A DNA stretch of 15,513 nucleotides from NCBI GenBank assembly GCA_002733465.1, contig NVVT01000010.1:173081-188593 (forward strand), read 5' to 3'. Within the stretch, counting starts at the first letter, position 1. The number at the start of each line of letters is the position of its first letter. A model generated the notes under the pieces. That model did not search any database. It saw only the letters and a program-made list of their open reading frames with translations, and had not been told where the DNA came from. The position numbers were made by a program, and so were the translations under genes. This document shows positions 1 through 6,853 of the stretch, piece after piece. The DNA comes from Kangiella sp. (GTDB taxonomy: Bacteria > Pseudomonadota > Gammaproteobacteria > Enterobacterales > Kangiellaceae).

Positions 1-174
1 AATCTAATAAATTCAATAGCATCAGTAGATTGTCAAAATAAAACAGTGTTACCTGCACCAGTTCTAGTTTCAATTGTTAAGTTGTATAAATGCTCTTGCA
101 TCAACAATAAACAATTAGTTACCGTGAACTTATCAGAATATCTCAAAAAAAACAGGTCGGAGAAGACTGTATAG
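1..174 (+). CDS. possible 3' end of a gene cut by the window edge, unidentified
   Basis: Frame 1 is open from the first base to a TAG at 172-174, giving 57 codons without a stop in AT-rich DNA. The translated tail reads like ordinary protein (for example LVSIVKLYKCSC, then NLSEYLKKNRSEKTV) but I do not recognise a family. No start codon is needed because the frame enters from outside the window. It may equally be a chance open frame, so this is a low-confidence entry. Confidence 0.25.
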   Translation, partial: NLINSIASVDCQNKTVLPAPVLVSIVKLYKCSCINNKQLVTVNLSEYLKKNRSEKTV

Positions 175-559
175 GGTGTAGGTCAGATAAAAATAAAAGG
201 TAGGGTTTATACGTAGTTTTAAAAATTGAGAGACTACTTATAGCAAACTACGTCACATTATCAACAGAAAAAATAATTAATGTTTATGACTAAAAACGAG
301 CTTTGTCTTAAATTTTCGCGTAAATACCTTGTTCAATTCTTAACTAAAAGAGAATGATTTTCATTAGCAAAAAGCTTAATTAAATATCCATAAATAATTT
401 ATGGTAGGGTTTAGTTCTTTTCTGTTAGGATATTCATGTAGTTTTACTTTTAAAATATTTTATGTGAATATTACCACTTACTAGTATTTTATATTTTTAA
501 AGTTGCTAGCTCTGTTAAATAGAATTTTAAAATAATAAGAACAAGGATTATAAAGGAAT
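175..559. other. 385-bp AT-rich leader upstream of the response regulator, no gene seen
   Basis: No convincing coding frame is present on either strand. The stretch holds a Fur-box-like palindrome (350-368) and two copies of the 11-mer GGTAGGGTTTA (199-209 and 403-413), each followed by a similar GTAGTTTTA segment. TTGCTA near 504 with TTTAAA 17 bases later could serve as -35 and -10, but this is weak in such AT-rich DNA. The length of the leader suggests elaborate control of the response regulator gene that follows. Confidence 0.4.
350..368 (+). promoter_or_regulatory. Fur-box-like operator
   Basis: GAGAATGATTTTCATTAGC matches 15 of the 19 positions of the classical Fur consensus GATAATGATAATCATTATC, and both half-sites AATGAT and TCATTA are kept. 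It lies about 190 bp before the response regulator start, inside the long leader. If functional, it would put the regulator under ferrous-iron repression. Palindromic AT-rich matches do occur by chance, so the call is moderate. Confidence 0.5.
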
Positions 560-1210
560 ATGCTTAATATTATTGTCGCTGAAGATCATGCGTTACTAAG
601 GGAAGGGTTAACTTCGTTACTCCGAGGTAATAAAGATATAAATGTGGTTGCGGAAGCCTGTAATGGTGAAGAAGCTATTAAATACGCAGAACAATATTCA
701 CCGGACATTATTTTAATGGATCTAAATATGCCCATAGTAAGTGGCATTGATGCATTAAAAAAGATCTTGCAATTTAATGACGCAATTAAAATTATTGCAG
801 TAACCGCTCATGAGTCAGAAGAATATGTTCGCTCAACACTAGAGGCTGGAGCAAAAGGATATGTTTTAAAAGACGATACTCACAAAGACTTGTTGCAAGC
901 AATTAATGCGGTTTCAAAAGGAAATATCTATTTAAGTCCAGGCATTAGAGAAAAAATTGTTCAGAGTTATATTCAAGCTCCACAAGGTGTGAATGACAAC
1001 ACTTTAACCTCAAGTAAGCCTCTGTTAACAAAACGTGAGAAAGAAATTACTCTACTTATTGCCAATGGACTAACCAATAGAGAAATTGGTATAAAATTGT
1101 CTATCAGCTTAAAAACGGTTGAAAAACATCGTGCTAATCTTATGAAAAAACTGAATCTGCATAATGCTTCAGCGATTACAAAATATGCTATAGAGAATGA
1201 TCTTATATAA
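560..1210 (+). CDS. LuxR/NarL-family response regulator
   Basis: This is a 216-residue cytoplasmic transcription factor of normal length for the NarL/FixJ group. The receiver domain spans about residues 1-120: the acidic pair E8-D9, phospho-acceptor D54 (in LMDLNMP), T82 and K104 are all in place, so it should be phosphorylatable. A LuxR-type helix-turn-helix occupies about 155-216 (LTKREKEI, then ANGLTNREIGIKLSIS, then KTVEKHRANLMKKL). Purine-rich AAGGA at 543-547 and AAAGGA at 552-557 precede the ATG; the nearer one is very close, so the first is the likelier ribosome site. The gene converges on the HisKA_3 kinase that ends 32 bp away and is the natural partner candidate for it and for its paralogue at the right end. 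Targets are unknown; the neighbouring cytochrome operon is an inference. I see no reason to call it NarL itself, since no nitrate genes are nearby. Confidence 0.93.
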   Translation: MLNIIVAEDHALLREGLTSLLRGNKDINVVAEACNGEEAIKYAEQYSPDIILMDLNMPIVSGIDALKKILQFNDAIKIIAVTAHESEEYVRSTLEAGAKGYVLKDDTHKDLLQAINAVSKGNIYLSPGIREKIVQSYIQAPQGVNDNTLTSSKPLLTKREKEITLLIANGLTNREIGIKLSISLKTVEKHRANLMKKLNLHNASAITKYAIENDLI

Positions 1211-1242
1211 TTTCAATTAGTTCTACGAAAAATATGAAGAGG

Positions 1243-2886
1243 TTAAACTATTCGAGATTCAGTCTGCTTATCCAATTTTTTTTCAATAGTTTCATCATTC
1301 ACATTTTCGGATAATTGTAGCCAAATTGCTTGGATATGAGTTCCTTTAGCTCGGCTAGAATTAATAGAAAATTCGCCCTTAGCTAACTTCACTCTTTCTC
1401 TCATACTTCTTAAACCAAACCCTTCACCAAGCGCTTTTAACCTAACGTCAAAACCCTCTCCATCATCTGAAATATTTAGTTCGACACAAGATGTTTCCGC
1501 ATCTAAATCAATCTGTATATTAGTCGCCTTTGCATGTTTTGCGACATTGTTAAGCGATTCTTGAATCACTCTAAAAATAGTTAATTTTAAACTATCAGAA
1601 ATTAACTCTTCCGAAATTTTTATTTTCATACTGACTAAAATATTCGGCATGAGTAATTGATATTCTCGTACAAACCAGCGAATTGTCGCTAACAACCCCA
1701 AATCATCAAGCATCGATGGACGTAAATTCATCGAAATCCTTCTCACATCGTCAACTGTTTCGCCTAATTTTTCAATCGTATCATTTAGCATATCAACAGC
1801 GTTTGATGACCATTCGTTGCGCTCTTTCATCAGTCTATTTTCAATCTGTAACTTAATTGCATTTATACTTTGTCCAACGCTATCATGTAGCTCAAGAGCA
1901 ATTCTTTTTCTTTCAGATTCCTGAACTTCTAATAGTTTTTGTGAAAGCATTTTCAGTTCACGTTCAGACCAACGAAGGGAATCTCGAGTATGTTTTTCTG
2001 TTGTTATATCGGTGATGCTACCCATTAACATTTCTTTATCTGCTGTTTTAAAACTAGCCACATACCGATTTAACCATAGAATTGAACCATCATTTTTTAT
2101 ACCTGATATTACTTCTTCCACTGAATTTTGACCGTCTGACCAACGCTTTCCGTCACCTTTAGACGTTTCGTATCGAGACGGAAAAATGTCGCCGACTTCA
2201 AGTTGACAAAGTTTTTCTTTAGAATAATCAAATATTTCCGCAAACCTGTTATTGCAGAATATTATTTTTTCTTGATCGGCAATATACATTCCTGTTAAGG
2301 TGTTTTCAACTAATTTGGTATATCGCTCTTCTGATTCTTTTAATGCCAGAGCCTTCAATTCATGCTGATTAATTTCATTCTCTAATGCACTATTGATAGT
2401 TTTTAGGTCCGACGTTCTCTCTTCTAACTTTTCTTCTAAAACTTTATTATGATTAGAAAGAATAGATTGGGATTTTTTTTCTTGAGTAATATCAGAAATC
2501 ACCACAAAAGAGTAACCTTCCTGAAATTTAGATTTGGTACCTTCATGTGCATTGAATCTTAAAATTTGCTTTAGTTTTGCACCATAATAGTCAAAACTAC
2601 TGGCCTCATTATTTTGTAGTTTTGTTAAAAAATTAACTATGTTTTTTTTGAGTTCACAGTTTTCAACACCACAATCATGATGGATAATTTCGTGAAGGTC
2701 TCTACCATTGATATCCGTAACACTACCCAGCCCCCACCTTTCAATGGTTTTGTTCGAGCGAATTATTGCTCCATCATCGTCGACAAGACAAATCAGCTGA
2801 GGAAGAGCATCCATTACAGATTCCCATTGGTGCTTAGCGTCAATAACAAGCTTTATATTTTTAAAGCAATCAATCGTTGATGCCAT
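1243..2886 (-). CDS. soluble PAS-PAS sensor histidine kinase, NarX/DegS-type (HisKA_3)
   Basis: The protein has 547 residues and no transmembrane segment, so it should sense something inside the cell. A first PAS domain covers about 18-140 and carries a compact HHDCGVENC cluster (H69, H70, C72, C77). A coiled coil follows (about 141-185), then a second PAS domain (about 185-303). The HisKA_3 dimerisation helix holds the phospho-acceptor H334 in ALELHDSVGQ. The ATPase domain (about 430-525) has the N-box N446/N447, DDGEGF at 474-479 and the GFGLRSMRERV lid at 489-499. The start is supported by AAGGA six bases before the ATG. The catalytic half closely parallels the 13135-13983 kinase (LRPSMLDDLGLL against LRPAMLEDLGLL), so the two are paralogues. 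Autophosphorylation and transfer to the convergent response regulator is the likely role; the ligand is unknown. Confidence 0.92.
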   Translation of the reverse strand: MASTIDCFKNIKLVIDAKHQWESVMDALPQLICLVDDDGAIIRSNKTIERWGLGSVTDINGRDLHEIIHHDCGVENCELKKNIVNFLTKLQNNEASSFDYYGAKLKQILRFNAHEGTKSKFQEGYSFVVISDITQEKKSQSILSNHNKVLEEKLEERTSDLKTINSALENEINQHELKALALKESEERYTKLVENTLTGMYIADQEKIIFCNNRFAEIFDYSKEKLCQLEVGDIFPSRYETSKGDGKRWSDGQNSVEEVISGIKNDGSILWLNRYVASFKTADKEMLMGSITDITTEKHTRDSLRWSERELKMLSQKLLEVQESERKRIALELHDSVGQSINAIKLQIENRLMKERNEWSSNAVDMLNDTIEKLGETVDDVRRISMNLRPSMLDDLGLLATIRWFVREYQLLMPNILVSMKIKISEELISDSLKLTIFRVIQESLNNVAKHAKATNIQIDLDAETSCVELNISDDGEGFDVRLKALGEGFGLRSMRERVKLAKGEFSINSSRAKGTHIQAIWLQLSENVNDETIEKKLDKQTESRIV

Positions 2887-3199
2887 AACTTATCCTTTTT
2901 ACTATTATCCAATTGGTTTAACAGAAAAAATTTACCATACTAATATTAAGCCCACCTTAATTATTAAGCCAAATTAAAAATGCGGTTCGCAAGTTACATG
3001 TAAAATTCTGTTGACATATTAATTACACTACTTAATGGCGAACAGGATATTTATGCAAATGTGCGTCGTTGGATGGAATAAATTGGACTGATTGATAATT
3101 CTAAAATGAAAATTGACTTTAGAGATAATAATAAAATAATTGTCGTTCGATTACCTAAAGAGTAATCTTGAAATCATTTAAAAAAACGACTAAACAATA
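2887..3199. other. 313-bp gap between the PAS kinase and the barrel gene
   Basis: Apart from the probable gene remnant at 3004-3165 I see only AT-rich sequence. The kinase promoter must lie at the left end, since that gene reads leftward from 2886, but no convincing -35/-10 pair stands out. No hairpin followed by a T-run was found after the stop of the barrel gene (3200), so the end of the four-gene cytochrome operon is not marked by an obvious intrinsic terminator. Confidence 0.35.
3004..3165 (+). pseudogene. remnant of a small decayed gene (tentative)
   Basis: One reading frame runs from 3004 to a TAA at 3163-3165 with a single internal TAA at 3079-3081. The translation on both sides of that stop reads like one continuous protein: LNGEQDIYANVRRWME, stop, then IGLIDNSKMKIDFRDNNKII and VVRLPKE. 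No start codon exists in the 5' part; the only ATG in the second half is at 3106. This looks like the 3' end of a gene that has lost its beginning and gained a stop. I do not recognise the family, and a short functional peptide from 3106 cannot be excluded. Confidence 0.4.
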
Positions 3200-4936
3200 T
3201 TAGAAATAAAACTGATAACCTACATATAAATAATAAATATCTGTTTTAAAATCACCAAGTCCAACCAATTGATTAGTGTATAAGATCGCGCCTAATTCTG
3301 TATAAATGAAGTGCTCTTTTTCTTGATACTGTATCCTAAAACTAGGTGATATATTTTCCTGGCTACTGCCATTTGTGTTTTCTCGCTGATCATATCGAAG
3401 CTTGCTACTAAAAGTCCATAATCTAAGCCATCGATATTGGCTCGAAACATAAACAGACCAAACATCCGACGTATCACGCTGGGATATTCTAATTCCAAGT
3501 TGGTTTGTATCATTTTGACTAAATAACTTACTGGCTCTCAAGTAGCTATTTAAATAAATTTGAGCACCTCGATCAATGATTTCCGTTACGCCACCTGATG
3601 CTGGCGCGCCAGATAGATCAAGCCAATTGATATTACTACTGATCTCATATTTTTTGGATATCGGATAGCTAACCTGAAACGAAGCACTTCGACTTTCTAA
3701 GGTTCTATCTAACGCTAAATTTAATATTTCGTCATCCGTTAAAAATAAATTTTGTAATTCTTCTAAACTGTCTGCAGGTTGCCCAATGAGCGCATTCCGG
3801 GTGCTAATATATGGGCTTTTCCTTTGATTTAACGACCAATTAAAACGTGTTCTCTCTTTAGTCGAGTATGAGCCTGATAATAAAATTGCATTTAGTTCAG
3901 AATGAAAAATATCATAGTCAATCAAACTAAATACTGATGTTCGTTGATTAATATATTTTAACTCTGCGCCTACCGCTCGCCGATCTGTTAAAGACTCAAT
4001 GGTTTGATTAAGTACAAATAAACTAATATCAATATTTTTAAAAATATCATTCCAATCATAACTTGCCCCAACAAACGAGCGTTCTGTATCTACAAATAAA
4101 TTCCTAGACGAAGCGACAGGATATCCCGTATAAAAATTAAGAGTCTGTGATTTATTAACTCCATACCCAAAAACTACACCATCAAAGCGATTAAAAAGTC
4201 CTTTTCGGCGATTTCTTTGCCGCCCAAAATCAACCTGATAGCTTCCATCATTGGATTTCCATACTGCATTTAGATAACTTAATCGATCATTAGTTGAGCG
4301 TTCATCGTCAGTTAAATCTTGATAATGACCGGCGGAAATTTTGACTTGTAATGAACTATCGTCCAGCTCGTATAGCCCTCTCACATTTAAGTCAACTCCT
4401 ACTAGAGAAAGTGTTTCTCTTCTCTCCCCTAGATCATTCACTAAATCACTTTTGCGGTAACTTGCTCCCAAACTACCTCGAGTGTTGTTTATTTGTTTTC
4501 GGCGTCTATGGTTACCCTTCTCCAAAACTTGCTGACTATTTGATACAATACTTTGCATACCTAGCAATCCTCGTAACCGCTGTTTCACTCTTGAATGATA
4601 CGTATGTTTTGGAAATTCTTTTAAATACATTAGGTAATATTTTTTTGCAAACGCCAGTTGAAATTGTCTTTCTTTAGCAACGCCTAAAAATTCAATAGCA
4701 AAGGCTCGTTTATCATCATTTTTTGACAATTTAGCCGAGTTTAATAACTTAGTTAATAAAGATACTGCGAGTGGATATTGTTTTTTTGTTAATGCTTTCT
4801 CTGCTCGTTCTTTTAACGATACTTGCTTTAAATGCCTATCGAATCGTTGCCCCTCCTCTGCAAACAAACAAGAAGAAAAAGACAAACTAGCGCAGATCCC
4901 AATCAATAAAATAGGAGAAAGTTTAAAGTATTTCAC
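3200..4936 (-). CDS. exported TPR-domain plus outer-membrane beta-barrel protein, candidate porin of an electron conduit
   Basis: The protein has 578 residues. A signal peptide ends near FA26/E27. Residues about 40-125 form TPR-like helices (KRAFAIEFLGVAKERQFQLA, then KKYYLMYLKEFP). From about 153 to the end the sequence alternates polar and aromatic/hydrophobic residues in short strands, as in a large outer-membrane barrel. It ends in the aromatic tail YVGYQFYF with a terminal Phe, the usual BAM recognition signal. After the signal peptide there is no cysteine and no heme motif. Translation starts at a GTG that overlaps the stop of the upstream cytochrome by one base (TAGTG), so the two are translationally coupled. 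As the last gene of the operon it is the obvious outer-membrane partner for the two multiheme cytochromes, comparable in role, not in visible sequence, to MtrB or Geobacter porins. A simple surface or assembly function remains possible. Confidence 0.8.
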   Translation of the reverse strand: MKYFKLSPILLIGICASLSFSSCLFAEEGQRFDRHLKQVSLKERAEKALTKKQYPLAVSLLTKLLNSAKLSKNDDKRAFAIEFLGVAKERQFQLAFAKKYYLMYLKEFPKHTYHSRVKQRLRGLLGMQSIVSNSQQVLEKGNHRRRKQINNTRGSLGASYRKSDLVNDLGERRETLSLVGVDLNVRGLYELDDSSLQVKISAGHYQDLTDDERSTNDRLSYLNAVWKSNDGSYQVDFGRQRNRRKGLFNRFDGVVFGYGVNKSQTLNFYTGYPVASSRNLFVDTERSFVGASYDWNDIFKNIDISLFVLNQTIESLTDRRAVGAELKYINQRTSVFSLIDYDIFHSELNAILLSGSYSTKERTRFNWSLNQRKSPYISTRNALIGQPADSLEELQNLFLTDDEILNLALDRTLESRSASFQVSYPISKKYEISSNINWLDLSGAPASGGVTEIIDRGAQIYLNSYLRASKLFSQNDTNQLGIRISQRDTSDVWSVYVSSQYRWLRLWTFSSKLRYDQRENTNGSSQENISPSFRIQYQEKEHFIYTELGAILYTNQLVGLGDFKTDIYYLYVGYQFYF

Positions 4937-6813
4937 TAAAACTCATCATCCCTAACTTTATGCTCGCTATTACGTGTTCTCTTTATCGTAGTAAAAGAAT
5001 CATCGGTATAAATATGACAAGCTCCTGTACAATCTCGTAATTCAGAAACTGTATAATTTATTTTTTGAGGATTATCTGTTTTTTCATGGGGACCTGTTCG
5101 ATACTCATTGGCATGACAACCCGCACAATCGGGTTGATAAGGGAACTCCCAGGGTATAGTTTCCTGATTGCTGGTATGGCAATCGATGCAATCAAGGTTA
5201 TCTCTATGATCGCCCGGGTAATTTCCAACATGCACATATTCCATCGCAGGCTCCCAAGCATTCACCGTATGACAAACATCACATTCTTGAGTGGTAACAA
5301 AATGATCGGGATCTTTTCCTGTGGCATCGGTGCCGTTATGGCAACTTGAACAAGAGCCTTGCACTTCATTATGGTCAACCCGAATCACTGGATCCCAAGC
5401 AAATGTATTATGACAAGCTTCACAAATTGTTGAAGTCAAAATATGATCTGGGTCTTTACCTGTCGCCGTAGTGCCATCATGACAACTACTACACCCATCA
5501 ACGATATCGCCGTGATCAAATACTGCAGGTGTCCAAGCATTAGTTAGATGACAACTATCACATTCAAGTGTTGTTGCAAGATGATCAGCATCTTTACCTG
5601 TTGCAATAACGCCGTCGTGGCAACTTGCACAGGAACCTAATACTTCACCATGATCCACCTGCGTTGTCGGGGACCAATAAAGATTTACGTGACAGTTTTC
5701 ACACGTATCCGTCGTTAGAATATGATTTGGATCTTTTCCTTCTGCGATATTACCATCATGACAACTAAAGCAATTATCCACTACATCAGAATGATCAAAT
5801 GTGGCAGGTATCCAAGCAAAATTACTATGACAAGCATCACATTCTAGTGTTGTCGGTAAATGATTTGCTTCTTTACCAGTAGCAATAACGCCATTATGGC
5901 AACTAGAACAACTACCTAATACTTCATTATGATCTACCTGCGTTTCAGGAGACCAAAAGAGATTTACATGACAATTTTCACAGGTATTAGTGGTCAAAAT
6001 ATGGTTTGGATCTTTGCCCTCTGCTGTATTACCATCATGACAACTAAAACAATTATCAACTACCTCAGAATGATCGAATGTGGCGGGTAGCCAAGCGAAA
6101 TTACTATGACAAGCATCACATTCAGCAGCTGTATTAATATGAGCAGGGTCTTTACCGATGGCGATTGTACCATTATGGCAACTTGAACAAGAGCCAATTA
6201 CTTCGTTATGATCAACTCTAAAAACAGGCTCCCACAAGTTTGTTGAGTGGCAGTTTTCACAGGTTTGCGTTGATAGAATATGTTCACTTCCCTTGCCTGT
6301 TGAAACTTCTCCATTATGACAACTAAAACAGTCACCAAAGATCTGCGAGTGATCCATTAATGGAATAGTTTCCCAATTGTTATCAATATGACAAGACTCA
6401 CATTGTTCAGTAGTTGCGACATGTGAATCCCCTTTGCCATCGGCTTCGTTATCATTATGACAAGATGAACAATCCGTACTCAGTGACTGATGAGAAACTC
6501 TAAAAACAGAAGACCAACTCTGAGTAGAATGACAATCTTCACATTGATTTTCCGTTTTAATATGATTGAACGATTTCGCAGTTGATTCAATCGAACTGGT
6601 ATTCGAGTGACATAGCTCACATTGGTTAGGCGTTCCTCTAAAGACTCCATTTTGATGACAATCTTGGCAATCAACTGCGCTGTGTTGACCGTCGAGAGGA
6701 AAGTTAGTCATTTGATGATCGAAGGTTTTAGCCACAAGTTCGCTTGCAAAAATAGCGAGACATAGCATCACGACTAACAAAATTTTTCCAAATAGTTTAG
6801 TTAAAATCAACAT
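4936..6813 (-). CDS. periplasmic or surface repeat multiheme cytochrome c, 23 CXXCH plus one CX3CH
   Basis: This 625-residue protein has an N-terminal signal peptide (hydrophobic 10-27, likely cleaved after LVA28). I count 23 CXXCH heme sites and one CTGACH (CX3CH, residues 595-600). The N-terminus opens with FDHQMTNFPLDGQH then CQDCH, the same module found repeatedly in the neighbouring cytochrome. Most of the rest is a tandem repeat of 46-47 residues holding two hemes each, with conserved DH and NH histidines before the heme sites (VDHNEVLGSCSSCH, then ATGKDPNH) that fit distal axial ligands. Bis-His, low-potential hemes in a long chain are expected. The start follows AGAGGG seven bases upstream. 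It lies 40 bp after the 21-heme gene and overlaps the barrel gene. Likely role: carrying electrons across the periplasm and/or through or onto the outer membrane. No lipobox or membrane anchor is visible. Confidence 0.93.
   Translation of the reverse strand: MLILTKLFGKILLVVMLCLAIFASELVAKTFDHQMTNFPLDGQHSAVDCQDCHQNGVFRGTPNQCELCHSNTSSIESTAKSFNHIKTENQCEDCHSTQSWSSVFRVSHQSLSTDCSSCHNDNEADGKGDSHVATTEQCESCHIDNNWETIPLMDHSQIFGDCFSCHNGEVSTGKGSEHILSTQTCENCHSTNLWEPVFRVDHNEVIGSCSSCHNGTIAIGKDPAHINTAAECDACHSNFAWLPATFDHSEVVDNCFSCHDGNTAEGKDPNHILTTNTCENCHVNLFWSPETQVDHNEVLGSCSSCHNGVIATGKEANHLPTTLECDACHSNFAWIPATFDHSDVVDNCFSCHDGNIAEGKDPNHILTTDTCENCHVNLYWSPTTQVDHGEVLGSCASCHDGVIATGKDADHLATTLECDSCHLTNAWTPAVFDHGDIVDGCSSCHDGTTATGKDPDHILTSTICEACHNTFAWDPVIRVDHNEVQGSCSSCHNGTDATGKDPDHFVTTQECDVCHTVNAWEPAMEYVHVGNYPGDHRDNLDCIDCHTSNQETIPWEFPYQPDCAGCHANEYRTGPHEKTDNPQKINYTVSELRDCTGACHIYTDDSFTTIKRTRNSEHKVRDDEF
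5014..5031 (-). other. atypical heme-attachment motif CX3CH
   Basis: The last cysteine-pair motif of the repeat cytochrome reads C-T-G-A-C-H (residues 595-600), with three instead of two residues between the cysteines. All other 23 sites in the protein are standard. The preceding text (YTVSELRDC) and position at the end of a regular heme series suggest it still binds heme or caps the chain. Confidence 0.6.
5362..6198 (-). repeat. in-gene tandem repeat, three 279-bp units (93 residues, 4 hemes each)
   Basis: Units begin at 5362, 5641 and 5920, and the same phase is recognisable again at 6199. Units 2 and 3 are the most alike at DNA level, especially 5641-5850 against 5920-6129, which points to a recent duplication. 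Each unit consists of two 46-47-residue half-repeats with two CXXCH each. The unit is a multiple of three, so gain or loss of copies changes the heme number by four without breaking the frame. Confidence 0.85.
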
Positions 6814-6853
6814 TAAAATACCCTCTTACGTTTGCCGTCCAAAACTATTGCAA

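Noticed and set aside
1211..1242. Bidirectional terminator between regulator and kinase
   Set aside because: No stable stem with a T-run could be found in the 32 bases.
2677..2880. 67-codon open frame on + inside the PAS kinase
   Set aside because: It lies antisense to a kinase with intact domain motifs and its translation resembles no protein; it is a shadow frame.
560..2886. Calling the regulator/kinase pair NarL/NarX
   Set aside because: The kinase lacks membrane helices and the periplasmic nitrate-sensing segment, and no nitrate or nitrite genes are in the window.
4351..4677. 108-codon + frame antisense to the barrel gene
   Set aside because: The opposite frame encodes a coherent TPR/barrel protein with a signal peptide; the + frame is a by-product of codon bias.
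4860..4880. Lipoprotein signal (FSSC) in the barrel protein
   Set aside because: The residues before Cys do not fit a good lipobox and a type I cleavage after FA is better; the same holds for ILTC in the ankyrin protein.
3200..4936. Naming the barrel protein MtrB or placing the locus in MtrCAB
   Set aside because: There is no N-terminal CXXC, no decaheme MtrA-like neighbour, and I see no sequence resemblance; only the role may be comparable.
5362..6477. Regular direct repeats that might be taken for a CRISPR array or minisatellite
   Set aside because: The repeats are in frame, encode heme modules throughout and have no unique spacers.
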